This document shows, piece after piece, positions 8,941 through 19,476 of a DNA stretch of 64,000 nt. The notes below the pieces were generated by a model. That model was given only the letters and a program-made list of their open reading frames with translations. It was not told the DNA's origin and searched no databases. How positions within the stretch are numbered: the first letter of the stretch is position 1; each line of letters starts with the position of its first letter. This DNA comes from Mesorhizobium sp. ZC-5 (GTDB taxonomy: Bacteria > Pseudomonadota > Alphaproteobacteria > Rhizobiales > Rhizobiaceae): NCBI RefSeq assembly GCF_025753855.1, contig NZ_JAOWPT010000006.1, forward strand, positions 62,001-126,000, written 5' to 3'. The position numbers were made by a program, and so were the translations under genes.

Positions 8941-11453
8941 GCGCGCCCGCCAAGAAACTGCCGAAAGCCGACCTCGAAGCACAGGCGGAGCGGCTGCGGG
9001 CGGTATGGGCCAATCCCACCGGCTGGCGCTATTGGACGACAGTCAACAATACTCAGATCGGCCTGTGGTACGCTTCAACCGCTTTCGCCTTCATGCTGTT
9101 CGCCGGTGTCCTGGCCCTGATCGTGCGTGCCCAGCTTGCGGTTCCCGACAACGATCTCGTTTCGGCCGATTTCTACAACCAGGCCTTCACCCTGCACGGC
9201 ACGGTGATGATGTTCCTATTTGCCGTGCCCATATTCGAGGCGGTGGCGATCTTCCTGCTGCCGCCGATGCTTGGCGCGCGCGAACTGCCGTTCCCAAGGC
9301 TCGGGGCCTTCGGCTTCTGGAGTTTTTTCCTCGGCGGCACCTTCGTCTGCGGCTCGATCTTTTTCAATGCCGCGCCGTCGTCCGGCTGGTTCATGTACCC
9401 ACCGCTCGCCACCGACAAGGAACTCTCGGGCATCGGGGCCGACATCTGGCTGCTCGGCCTTTCGTTCATCGAGGTCGCCTCGATCGCCGCAGCCGTTGAG
9501 CTGATAGTCGGCATCATGAAATGCCGCGCGCCAGGCATGCGGATCAACCTGATGCCGCTTTTCGCGTGGTACCTGCTGATCGTCGCCGGCATGATCCTGT
9601 TCGCCTTTCCGCCGCTGATCGCCGGCGACATCCTGTTCGAGATGCAGCGCATGTTCGACTGGCCGTTCTTCGATCCGGCCCGTGGCGGCGATCCGCTTCT
9701 GTGGCAGCACCTGTTCTGGATCTTCGGCCATCCCGAGGTCTACATCATCTTCCTGCCGGCCATTGCGCTGATGGCGATGATCGTGCCGACATTTTCGCAG
9801 CGCCCGATCGTGGGCTATTCCTGGATCGTGCTGGCCGCCGTCGGCACCGGGTTCCTGTCCTTCGGCCTGTGGGTGCATCACATGTTCGCAACAGGCCTGC
9901 CGCAGATTTCGCTCGCCTTCTTCTCGGCAGCCTCGGAAGCTGTGGCGATTCCAACGGCGGTGCAGATCTTCGTCTTCATCGCCACCATGCTGGCCGGCCG
10001 CGTCATCTTCTCGACGCCGATGCTGTTTGGAACCGGCGGCATCGCCATCTTCATTCTTGGTGGGCTGACCGGGGTGATGGTGGCGCTGGCTCCCTTCGAC
10101 TGGCAGGCGCACGACACCTATTTCGTCGTTGCACACCTCCACTACGTGCTGATCGGTGGCATGCTGTTTCCCGTCATTGCGGGCATTTATTATTATTACC
10201 CGCTGATCGACGCGAAGCATTTGTCCGACCGGATGGGCCGGAGTGCCTTCTGGCTGATGTTCGTCGGCTTCAACGTCGCCTTCTTCCCTATGCATCTGGC
10301 CGGTTTGCGCGGCATGCCGCGCCGCGTCTTCACCTATCCGGCGGATGTGGGCTGGGATTGGATGAACCTGCTCTCCACTGTTGGCGCGTTTGTCCTGGCG
10401 TTCGGTGTGCTGGTGGTCGTCGTCGATATTCTTCGGCCGAAGCACCGACAAAACAGAGGTGAACAAAATCCATGGAATGCGGGTACGCTGGAATGGATTT
10501 CCGAACCGGAGGAAAATTGGGGCGTGCGCTCCATCCCACATGTCGAAAGCCGCTATCCGCTCTGGGACCAGAAAAATCTTGCCCGAGACGTCAACGACGG
10601 GCGCTTCTATCTGCCAGACGCCGAGGAGGGCAGGCGCGAGGGCTTGATCACCTCGGTGCTCGATGGCGACCCGATGCAGGTATTGCGCGTCGGTGGCACC
10701 TCGTACGTCGCCATTTTTTCTGCCGTCTCGCTCGGTGCAGCGTTCATCGCGCTTACCTTCCACTGGTGGATCGCCACGGCGGTTTCGGCCATCGTCTGCT
10801 TCTGCGCCATCCTCTATTGGCTGTGGACCGGCACGGCGGAAATTCCCGAAAAGCCTGCCAAGGACGTCGGGTTGGGCTTGACCCTGCCACTCTATGCCTC
10901 AGGTCCGGCCTCTGTCGGCTGGTGGGCAATGTTCATCACCATGGTCGGCGATAGCACTGCTTTTGCCAGCCTGGTTTTCGGTTACTTTTTCTACTGGACG
11001 ATTCATCCGGATTTCACCGCCGGCATCGCGGGACCGGGCATGCCATGGCCGATGACTTCTGCAGTGCTGTTCCTTACGGCTTGGGCGGCAACGTTCGCCG
11101 CCCGGCAACTCAACGCCAGAGGTTTCGTCGCCGGCATGCGTATTGTGCTGCTGCTCGGCCTGATGCTGACGCTTGTTGCGTCGGCTGCCGGGTTCGCAGG
11201 GCCGTGGTCTCACGGCATGGACCCGACCGCGCATGTCTATCCGGCGATTGTCTGGGTTTTGGTGATCTGGGTGCTGGCGCATGCGGCGGTCGGCGCGGTG
11301 ATGCAGGCCTATTGCCTGGCGCGCAGCTTCGCGGGACGGCTGACGCCGGTCTACGACATGGATATCCGCAATATCGCCCTCTACTGGCATTTCATGGCAA
11401 TCACCGCCGCGATCGCCTTCGCCGTCATCGGTCTTTTCCCGGAAGCGGTGTGA
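8937..11453 (+). CDS. ctaD: Cytochrome c oxidase, fused subunit I and III
   Basis: Catalytic subunit of the oxidase with subunit III attached, 838 residues. The subunit I part has the heme a histidine in TLHGTVMMF, the CuB/tyrosine motif GHPEVYIIF of A1-type oxidases, the CuB pair VHHMF and the AHLHYVLIGG heme a3/a ligands. After about residue 620 the sequence turns into a subunit III-like helical domain (VGWWAMFITMVGD ... AVGAVMQAYCL). The ATG at 8937 is chosen because it overlaps the coxB stop as ATGA and matches the family N-terminus; the frame is open much further upstream but that part lies inside coxB. Fused CoxAC proteins are known in other bacteria. Confidence 0.95.
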   Translation: MSAPAKKLPKADLEAQAERLRAVWANPTGWRYWTTVNNTQIGLWYASTAFAFMLFAGVLALIVRAQLAVPDNDLVSADFYNQAFTLHGTVMMFLFAVPIFEAVAIFLLPPMLGARELPFPRLGAFGFWSFFLGGTFVCGSIFFNAAPSSGWFMYPPLATDKELSGIGADIWLLGLSFIEVASIAAAVELIVGIMKCRAPGMRINLMPLFAWYLLIVAGMILFAFPPLIAGDILFEMQRMFDWPFFDPARGGDPLLWQHLFWIFGHPEVYIIFLPAIALMAMIVPTFSQRPIVGYSWIVLAAVGTGFLSFGLWVHHMFATGLPQISLAFFSAASEAVAIPTAVQIFVFIATMLAGRVIFSTPMLFGTGGIAIFILGGLTGVMVALAPFDWQAHDTYFVVAHLHYVLIGGMLFPVIAGIYYYYPLIDAKHLSDRMGRSAFWLMFVGFNVAFFPMHLAGLRGMPRRVFTYPADVGWDWMNLLSTVGAFVLAFGVLVVVVDILRPKHRQNRGEQNPWNAGTLEWISEPEENWGVRSIPHVESRYPLWDQKNLARDVNDGRFYLPDAEEGRREGLITSVLDGDPMQVLRVGGTSYVAIFSAVSLGAAFIALTFHWWIATAVSAIVCFCAILYWLWTGTAEIPEKPAKDVGLGLTLPLYASGPASVGWWAMFITMVGDSTAFASLVFGYFFYWTIHPDFTAGIAGPGMPWPMTSAVLFLTAWAATFAARQLNARGFVAGMRIVLLLGLMLTLVASAAGFAGPWSHGMDPTAHVYPAIVWVLVIWVLAHAAVGAVMQAYCLARSFAGRLTPVYDMDIRNIALYWHFMAITAAIAFAVIGLFPEAV

Positions 11454-11839
11454 TGGTTTGGCGTTTCCTCCCCCCGCAAGTCGAATCGCTGTGGACGCTG
11501 TTCACCGCACCCGTGGTATGGGCCATTCATTTCCTGATTTGCTACGTTGGAGCGGCGGTCTTTTGCGCGAAGCCTGGTTTGTTCGATGTCGACTTTGGTG
11601 CGGTGCGGGCAGGCATCGCTTTCGCTACACTGCTTGCCCTTTCAGCGATCCTGCTGGCCGGCATACTCGCCTGGCGGCAATGGGGGTTCGGAGCCGGCGA
11701 CCCACCGCATGACGACCCAACCCGGCACGACCGCGGGCTGTTCCAGGGGTTCGCTACGCTGTTGCTTGCCGGGCTCAGTTTCATCGCGGTGATCATGACG
11801 GCGCTGCCGGCGCTGTTCGTGACGGGGTGCCTGCGATGA
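11453..11839 (+). CDS. Small three-helix membrane protein of the oxidase operon
   Basis: 128-residue integral membrane protein with three hydrophobic helices (about residues 10-35, 48-70, 97-122) and a charged loop DPPHDDPTRHDRG between the second and third. The start overlaps the ctaD stop (TGATG) and its own stop overlaps ctaG, so it is made with the oxidase. By position it could be a small accessory subunit or assembly factor; I do not recognise the family, and no metal-binding motif stands out. Confidence 0.82.
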   Translation: MVWRFLPPQVESLWTLFTAPVVWAIHFLICYVGAAVFCAKPGLFDVDFGAVRAGIAFATLLALSAILLAGILAWRQWGFGAGDPPHDDPTRHDRGLFQGFATLLLAGLSFIAVIMTALPALFVTGCLR

Positions 11840-12501
11840 AGCGGAGTTGTTTTGCCCTGGGCGTTGCAGTGCTCGCTCTGGTCTGGCTCGGACCTCTGCT
11901 GACTGCTTGGCGAGAATCCTTCGCCGCCCACATGCTGGCGCATATGGGCGTGGTGGCAATCGCCGCGCCGCTGATCGCGCTGGGGATTGCACCGCCCGTC
12001 ATCTGCCTACCGGCATCTTCTCCCCGTAAGCGGCGAGAAGAACGCTCGTTGCCTCTGTTACTCTCCCTCCCCATTGTCGCCTCGCTTGTCGAACTCATCG
12101 TCGTCTGGGGCTGGCATGTGCCAGCGGCGCGGTCGTGGGTGGAGACCTCGACCTTTGCAACCGCCTTCGAACAGGCCACGTTCCTCGCCGCCGGCCTGTT
12201 CCTCTGGCTTTCCTGTCTTTCGAGCGGCTCCGCTGCTGCCTCGGCTCACCGCGCGGCAGGTGCCTTCGGGCTGCTTTTGACCACGGTCCACATGACGCTG
12301 CTGGGTGCATTGCTGGCACTGAGCCCACGGCCGCTCTACGGGCTCGGCGAAGTGACTTGCTTCACCTTGACACTCGACGCCGCGCAAGATCAGCAACTTG
12401 GTGCCGTTATCATGCTGTTCGTCGGAGCGGCGGTCTATCTCGCCGGCGGGGTAACTCTCCTTGCGAGGCTGCTTGCCTTGCCTGCGCGGAGGGCCGCGTG
12501 A
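11836..12501 (+). CDS. ctaG: Cytochrome c oxidase assembly protein, caa3_CtaG family
   Basis: Membrane protein of about 221 residues with several helices, matching the CtaG type found in caa3 operons. Such proteins are needed for maturation of caa3 oxidase, probably of its copper centres. Visible features are AAHMLAHMGVVAIAAPLIALG near residues 33-53 and the VVWGWHVPAA helix with its conserved W/H, then a TTVHMTLLGALL helix. The ATG at 11836 overlaps the preceding stop as ATGA; a GTG nine bases upstream is possible but breaks that coupling pattern. Distinct from the unrelated CtaG/Cox11 family. Confidence 0.85.
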   Translation: MKRSCFALGVAVLALVWLGPLLTAWRESFAAHMLAHMGVVAIAAPLIALGIAPPVICLPASSPRKRREERSLPLLLSLPIVASLVELIVVWGWHVPAARSWVETSTFATAFEQATFLAAGLFLWLSCLSSGSAAASAHRAAGAFGLLLTTVHMTLLGALLALSPRPLYGLGEVTCFTLTLDAAQDQQLGAVIMLFVGAAVYLAGGVTLLARLLALPARRAA

Positions 12502-13586
12502 TGCATGTTGACTGGAAACATATTGCCATAGCGCTGGCCATCCTGCCCGTCGCCGCGCTGCTCTTTGCCTGGATCGGCTTCTTCAATGTCGGCGCATCGA
12601 GCGGGCACTGGAAGATCACCGACTGGTTCCTGCATTTTGCCATGCGATCGGCAGTGCGCACTTACGCGCTTTCTGTCGACGTGCCGGAGAAGTTGCCACA
12701 CCACACCCTCCAGCCAGCTGCCGGTCATTTCGCGCGCGGCTGCGCCATCTGCCACGGCGCACCGGGCGAACCACGCTCGCCTGCGGTGCTGCGCATGCTG
12801 CCGCAGCCGCCCGCCCTCGCGGAAAGGGTCGGAGAATGGAACGACGCAGAGCTGTTCCGTATCGTCAAGCATGGTATTCGTTTCACGGGCATGCCGGCCT
12901 GGCCAAGCCAGGCACGCGACGATGAGGTCTGGGCGATGGTCGCTTTCTTGCGTGACCTGCCGGCGATGGATGAGCGCACTTATCGCGATCTCGCTTATGG
13001 CGACCCTGCAGACCCGGCGCTGCACCCGGTTGATTTCGGTCAAAGCCTGGCCGAATGTGTGCGTTGTCACGCCGCCGACGGTCTCGGGCGCAGCGCTGCG
13101 ACGCCGATCCTCGCCGGCCAGAGCGAGGCCTATCTCATCCAAAGCCTGAGAGCCTATGCGGAAGGGAGACGGCAAAGCGGCGTCATGGCACTGCCAGCCA
13201 CCGCGGTCGATGCAGCACTGCTGCGCGATCTGGCGCAACACTTCGCTGCCTTGCCATCAAGGAAGCCTGATAGGATTCATCACGATCCGGCGCTTATGCG
13301 ACGCGGCGAGGAAGTTGCGCGCATTGGTATTCCTGCAGCCAAGGTGCCGGCTTGCCTGGGCTGCCACGGCGGACGAGAGCGCAATCCGCTCTACCCCAGG
13401 ATCGCCGGCCAGCCTGCCGAATACATCGCTGTTCAGCTTGACCTGTTCCGCCATGGCAAGCGCGGCGGCACTGAGTTCAGCCATCTGATGACCGATGCCG
13501 CGAAAGGGCTGAGCGACACCGACATCGCAGCCCTGGCAGCCTATTTCTCAACTTTGCGTCAAGCGCCTGCAACCGGAGCGCCATGA
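12501..13586 (+). CDS. Membrane-anchored triheme cytochrome c
   Basis: 361-residue protein with one N-terminal membrane anchor (about residues 8-30) and three class I cytochrome c domains, each with a heme motif: CAICH (about residue 83), CVRCH (about 188) and CLGCH (about 292). Likely methionine ligands are in FTGMPAW and later segments. Starts on TGATG overlap with ctaG. It resembles the multidomain cytochromes that deliver electrons to terminal oxidases or act as the subunit of a PQQ dehydrogenase; the sorbosone-dehydrogenase-like gene directly downstream makes the second role plausible. Inference from context. Confidence 0.87.
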   Translation: MHVDWKHIAIALAILPVAALLFAWIGFFNVGASSGHWKITDWFLHFAMRSAVRTYALSVDVPEKLPHHTLQPAAGHFARGCAICHGAPGEPRSPAVLRMLPQPPALAERVGEWNDAELFRIVKHGIRFTGMPAWPSQARDDEVWAMVAFLRDLPAMDERTYRDLAYGDPADPALHPVDFGQSLAECVRCHAADGLGRSAATPILAGQSEAYLIQSLRAYAEGRRQSGVMALPATAVDAALLRDLAQHFAALPSRKPDRIHHDPALMRRGEEVARIGIPAAKVPACLGCHGGRERNPLYPRIAGQPAEYIAVQLDLFRHGKRGGTEFSHLMTDAAKGLSDTDIAALAAYFSTLRQAPATGAP

Positions 13587-13623
13587 CTCGCGTTGCAGTT
13601 CTGTAACGTATCGAGGATCCTTC

Positions 13624-14955
13624 ATGAAAAAGCTGCTGATCGCCCTGGTGGTTCTGGTCATTGTGGCCGTCGCGGCCGGTTTCGGAGTCGTATACCTGTC
13701 ACGCCACGAAGCCACGGTACCCATTGAGCAGACCTACGGTCCCGACCCGACGCTGGCAGAGCCCAGTCCGGAATGGCTGCCTAGCGTCAATGTCGCCGAG
13801 GCAACGCCTTGGCCAGAAGGCACGATGCCTACCGCCGGGCAGGGCATGGCGGTAAACGAATTTGCAGCCGGGCTCGATCATCCGCGTTGGCTGCATGTTC
13901 TGCCCAACGGTGATGTGCTGGTAGCCGAAAGCAACGCGCCGCCGAAACCGGATCAGGGCTTCTCATTCCGCGGCTTCTTCACCGACCTGTTCCAAAGCCA
14001 GGCAGGCGCGGAAACCAAAAGCGCCAACCGCATCTCGCTGTTGCGCGACCAGGACGGCGACGGTGTCGCCGAGACCAAGACGGCGTTCCTGAGCGGCCTG
14101 AACTCGCCTTTCGGAATGATGCTGCTTGATGGAAAAATCTATGTCGCCAATGCCGACGCCATCGTCGGCTTCCCCTATCAGGATGGCGCGACGGAGATCA
14201 CAGCGCCGGCCGAGAAGATCGTCGATCTGCCGGCAGGCCGCAATCATCACTGGACCAAGGACGTCATCGCCAGCCAGGACGGCACCAAGCTCTATGTCAC
14301 GGTTGGATCCAACTCCAACATCGGCGAGAACGGTATGGACGAAGAAGAGGGCCGTGCGGCCGTCCATGAGTTCGACCTGGCCACGCGACAGATGCGGCTC
14401 TTCGCTTCCGGCCTGCGCAATCCCAACGGCCTGTCCTGGCAGCCGGACAGCAGTGAGCTATGGGTGGTCGTCAACGAGCGTGACGAGATCGGGTCCGATC
14501 TCGTGCCCGACTACATGACCTCGGTGCAGGACGGCGGCTTCTACGGCTGGCCCTACAGCTGGTATGGCCAGCATGTGGACGAACGTGTCGACCCGCAGAA
14601 CCCGCAACTGGTCGCCAGCGCCCTCAAGCCCGACTATGCCCTTGGACCACACACCGCTTCACTGGGGCTCACCTTCAACACTGGCGATCTGTTCGGCCCT
14701 GCAATGAGGAATGGCGCTTTCGTTGGCCAGCATGGTTCGTGGAACCGCATCCCGCGTAGCGGTTACAAAGTGATTTTCGTGCCTTTCGCCAACGGTGAGC
14801 CATCCGGTCCACCACAGGATATCCTGACCGGCTTCCTCAGTGGCGACGACAAGGCGCTCGGCCGGCCGGTGGGCGTGGCCATCGACGGGAGCGGGGCGCT
14901 GCTGGTTGCGGACGATGTCGGCAATAAGGTCTGGAGAGTAGTGCCTTCATCCTGA
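13624..14955 (+). CDS. Sorbosone/glucose dehydrogenase-family beta-propeller protein
   Basis: 443 residues with an N-terminal membrane anchor (MKKLLIALVVLVIVAVAAG) and a soluble-sugar-dehydrogenase type propeller: GLDHPRWLHVLPNGDVLVAE, GLRNPNGLSWQPDSSELWVVVNERDEIG and GFYGWPYSWYGQH blades are visible. Family members (L-sorbosone dehydrogenase) use PQQ in the periplasm. It lies 37 bases after the triheme cytochrome and on the same strand as the whole oxidase set, so electrons from its substrate could go cytochrome to oxidase. The substrate is unknown, and many family members have no proven activity. Confidence 0.85.
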   Translation: MKKLLIALVVLVIVAVAAGFGVVYLSRHEATVPIEQTYGPDPTLAEPSPEWLPSVNVAEATPWPEGTMPTAGQGMAVNEFAAGLDHPRWLHVLPNGDVLVAESNAPPKPDQGFSFRGFFTDLFQSQAGAETKSANRISLLRDQDGDGVAETKTAFLSGLNSPFGMMLLDGKIYVANADAIVGFPYQDGATEITAPAEKIVDLPAGRNHHWTKDVIASQDGTKLYVTVGSNSNIGENGMDEEEGRAAVHEFDLATRQMRLFASGLRNPNGLSWQPDSSELWVVVNERDEIGSDLVPDYMTSVQDGGFYGWPYSWYGQHVDERVDPQNPQLVASALKPDYALGPHTASLGLTFNTGDLFGPAMRNGAFVGQHGSWNRIPRSGYKVIFVPFANGEPSGPPQDILTGFLSGDDKALGRPVGVAIDGSGALLVADDVGNKVWRVVPSS

Positions 14956-15129
14956 AATGCCTTAGCGCTCTGGAATTTACGCAAGTCCGCCCTGGCCGCC
15001 GACGTCCACGTTCCTGGTGCAGCTAATAGCGGCAACCGCGACCGAAAGGTTGAGTGTCAGCAATGTCTGCTGAGAACAATCGTTCAACGCGGCTTGGCTC
15101 CCTTATCGATGCGCTGCTCAGCGCGGCCG

Positions 15130-15444
15130 CTACCGGTCGACGAGAATCTTGCATATCGCCACCCGGTCAGGCTTCTCGATCAGGAACTGGTCGTCGCGCG
15201 GCAGTAGGCGTACCTTGGTCGGCTCGCCCTTGGTAAAGGCGCGCATCCTCTCCATATCGCTCCAGTAGGAGATGAAGGTGAACCAAGTTTCCTCATCGCG
15301 ATCCTCGCGGAAGAGCTGGAAGCCGAGCGCGGTCTCCTGCAATGGCGGGATGCCGCCGGCGCGGAGGTAAGGCTCGTACTCGTCGGCGTCGGCGCGCCGG
15401 GTGCGAGCGCGCCAGATGCGCGCAAGAGTCGGCTCGGTCGCCAT
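15130..15444 (-). CDS. Antibiotic-biosynthesis-monooxygenase-fold protein
   Basis: 104-residue ABM-like ferredoxin-fold protein, similar to small quinol or heme monooxygenase-like proteins. Visible features are an N-terminal ARIWRARTRR strand, EYEPYLRAGGIPPLQE and DEETWFTFISYW with conserved aromatics. A good ribosome-binding site (AAAGGAG) lies upstream of ATG 15444. The next gene upstream on this strand is a clear tandem paralog broken by a frameshift. Substrate unknown; many such proteins are of uncertain activity. Confidence 0.8.
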   Translation of the reverse strand: MATEPTLARIWRARTRRADADEYEPYLRAGGIPPLQETALGFQLFREDRDEETWFTFISYWSDMERMRAFTKGEPTKVRLLPRDDQFLIEKPDRVAICKILVDR

Positions 15445-15474
15445 GTCGTTCTCCTTTGTTCGTAGGTACGGCGG

Positions 15475-15799
15475 TCAGCGCAGGCCCCGCACGTCGACCA
15501 GGATGTGGTGGACATCAATGCGCTTGGGCAGCTCGATCAACAGCTCGGGGTCGCGGTCGAGATGATGGACTTCAGTCGGGTCGCCCTTGGTGAACTCGGT
15601 CATCGCTTCCACGTCCGCCCAGTAGGAGATGGTGGTGAACCACGTCTCCTCGTCGCGGTCTTCGCGTAGTAGCTGCACGCCGAGCGCGGTCTTCTCGAGC
15701 GGCGGAACGCCTTCCTTGCGGTTATAGGCCTCGTACTCGTCGGCGTGGTCGCGGCGGGTGCGCCCGCAAGATGCGAGCGATGGTCGGTTTGGTCGGCAT
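15475..15799 (-). pseudogene. Tandem paralog of the ABM-fold gene, frameshifted near its start
   Basis: From ATG 15799 (preceded by AAAGGAG) the frame reads MPTKPTIARILRA, then the homologous continuation TRRDHADEYEAYNRKEG is found in the next frame and runs to the stop at 15475. Compared with the downstream paralog, which has ARIWRARTRR, one arginine codon is reduced to a single base near 15760, a loss of two bases. Everything after that (DEETWFTTISYWADVE) is well conserved, so the lesion is recent or is a sequencing error. Confidence 0.8.
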
Positions 15800-15814
15800 G
15801 ACAGTCTCCTTTCT

Positions 15815-16390
15815 TTAGGCAATAGCAGGGTCGCACCGGCTCCGGAGCACGGCGCGGCCGTCAGGCATGATGTCGGGCGAGGAAGTCGCGGACCAGCGCA
15901 GCACCGCGTCGAAATGAGTCTCAAGTAGCCAATGGCCCGCGTCCGTCAGTAGATGCAGTTCGGCGTCGGGCAGGTCGCGATGATAGGCCCGCGCGGACCC
16001 GGCTGGCATGTAGCCGTCCTCTGGACCCCAGATAATCAGTGTCGGCGGGCGGTGCTCGCGCAGCCAGGCTTGGTAGCGCGGAAACCAGGCGAGGTTATCC
16101 TCAAGCTTCTCCATCAGACCGACAGCGACCTTGCGGCGGACGGGCGTGTTCATCAGCGGCCAGTGCAGCTTCCAAAGCTCCGGCGGCACGCGCGTAGTAA
16201 CGTCGTCCGCCACTTCGCCGACAAACTCGGCGGAAGCCTTCCTCACTCACCGCGTCCTCGAGTGGGCAATGATTCTCTGGCGTCTTGTCGGCCCAATAGG
16301 TCTTTATCGCCTCGTACTTCGGACCGAGCACATCTTCGTAGATATCCCCGTTCTGGATGATCAGTGCGGCGATCCGCTTGGAGCAACTCA
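15815..16390 (-). pseudogene. Alpha/beta hydrolase remnant (haloalkane-dehalogenase-like), frameshifted and 5'-truncated
   Basis: Pieces of an alpha/beta hydrolase appear in two frames. The 5' piece reads RIAALIIQNGDIYEDV and KYEAIKTYWADKTPEN (16380-16270), the segment that follows the nucleophile in this family. The 3' piece (16246-15815) has PPTLIIWGPEDGYMPAG with the acidic catalytic residue and a final DAGHWLLE histidine. The nucleophile elbow and N-terminal third are missing, and the middle changes frame near 16240. The gene is dead as it stands. It lies head-on against a LysE fragment at about 16390. Confidence 0.72.
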
Positions 16391-16397
16391 GAAAGTG

Positions 16398-16570
16398 ACG
16401 GGCGTGTGGGTGCTAGGGACCTATGCGGTGCTGTCGGGTAGCATCGGTTCTTGGATCATGACGCGGCCCTGCATGATGCGATGGCAGCAGCGGATCGCGG
16501 GTTTATTTATTATGGGCCTTGGGTTTCGAAATGGCCCTCGGGGGCGGAACCCAAAATTTTCGAATATTCA
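16398..16570 (+). pseudogene. C-terminal fragment of a LysE-family exporter
   Basis: The plus strand encodes GVWVLGTYAVLSGSIGSW followed by RWQQRIAGLFIMGLGFR, which matches the last helix and the R.....G..I.GLG.R end of LysE/RhtB amino-acid exporters. No start codon or earlier helices are present; the sequence to the left belongs to the hydrolase remnant on the other strand, so the junction at about 16390-16398 is a deletion or insertion scar. Based on pattern recognition only. Confidence 0.5.
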
Positions 16571-16578
16571 AGACCTCA

Positions 16579-16603
16579 GGAACCGATGGCCATCGAGGGG
16601 ATT
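16579..16603 (+). promoter_or_regulatory. RpoE2/EcfG-like promoter for katE
   Basis: GGAAC at 16579-16583, 18 bases, then TT at 16602-16603, which fits the GGAAC-N18/19-TT consensus of the rhizobial general stress sigma factor. It lies 50 bases before the katE start. Assigned by motif and position only. Confidence 0.55.
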
Positions 16604-16652
16604 ATGAGAGACGTGCGAACCGCACGCGATCCTGATCCCCGAAGGAAAGCAA

Positions 16653-18764
<2,112 letters not shown>

Positions 18765-18840
18765 CGCAGTCCGGCGCGATGTCGTGTCATCGTATGCAGA
18801 TGGCGGCAATAATCCCTCCAACCCGTAAAGGGCACCGTTG

Positions 18841-19476
18841 ATGGCCGCTCAGAACTTGGTGCACGGGGTTCTCGGGGAGACATGCCTGCATCTTTGTGTC
18901 GACATGCAGCGCCTTTTTGCGCCTGGCGGACCGTGGGCCGTGCCATGGGCGCAAAAGGTGTTGCCTGCAATTGAGGAGTTGGTAGCGTTGCATCCGCAGC
19001 GGACACTATTTACGCGCTTCCTTCCCGCCGCTGGGCCAGGCGACGGCCCGGGGATGTGGGCGCATTATTATCGTCGCTGGGCCGAAGTCACTCTTGCCAA
19101 AATGGATATCGGTCTCGTTGAGTTGATGCCTTGCCTGGCGCGTTTCGTGCCGCCGGCTAAAGTTCTCGATAAGCACGTTTATTCGCCGTGGATGGAAGGG
19201 CGACTCGACGCGATGCTGACTGGTTCGGGAATCGACTCGCTGGTTGTCACGGGTGCCGAAACCGACGTGTGCGTCCTCGCTACGGTGCTCGGGGCGATCG
19301 ATCGGGGCTTTCGCGTCGTCCTGGTCACCGACGCAATCTGCAGTTCGGCCGATCAGACCCATGATGCGCTGATGGAACTCTATCGCTCGCGATTCAGCGA
19401 GCAGGTTGAGGCGGTTTCGACCGAAGAGGTCCTGAAAAACTGGCATTCATCAGCGTCGCCAGGGAGGCCAACATGA
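18841..19476 (+). CDS. Isochorismatase-family cysteine hydrolase
   Basis: 211-residue hydrolase of the nicotinamidase/isochorismatase fold. The catalytic triad can be placed: Asp in LCVDMQRLF (about residue 21), Lys in LDKHVYSPW (about 111) and the nucleophile Cys in GAETDVCVLATV (about 145). The ATG at 18841 is chosen over a TTG one codon upstream. It overlaps the downstream DUF6766 gene by four bases (ATGA), so the two are probably co-translated. Substrate unknown; the family covers nicotinamide, isochorismate, ureidoacrylate and others. Confidence 0.85.
   Translation: MAAQNLVHGVLGETCLHLCVDMQRLFAPGGPWAVPWAQKVLPAIEELVALHPQRTLFTRFLPAAGPGDGPGMWAHYYRRWAEVTLAKMDIGLVELMPCLARFVPPAKVLDKHVYSPWMEGRLDAMLTGSGIDSLVVTGAETDVCVLATVLGAIDRGFRVVLVTDAICSSADQTHDALMELYRSRFSEQVEAVSTEEVLKNWHSSASPGRPT

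Noticed and set aside
9216-10763. 515-codon minus-strand open frame opposite ctaD
   Set aside because: Highly charged His/Asp/Arg-rich sequence typical of the antisense of a hydrophobic high-GC gene; no domain or ribosome-binding site.
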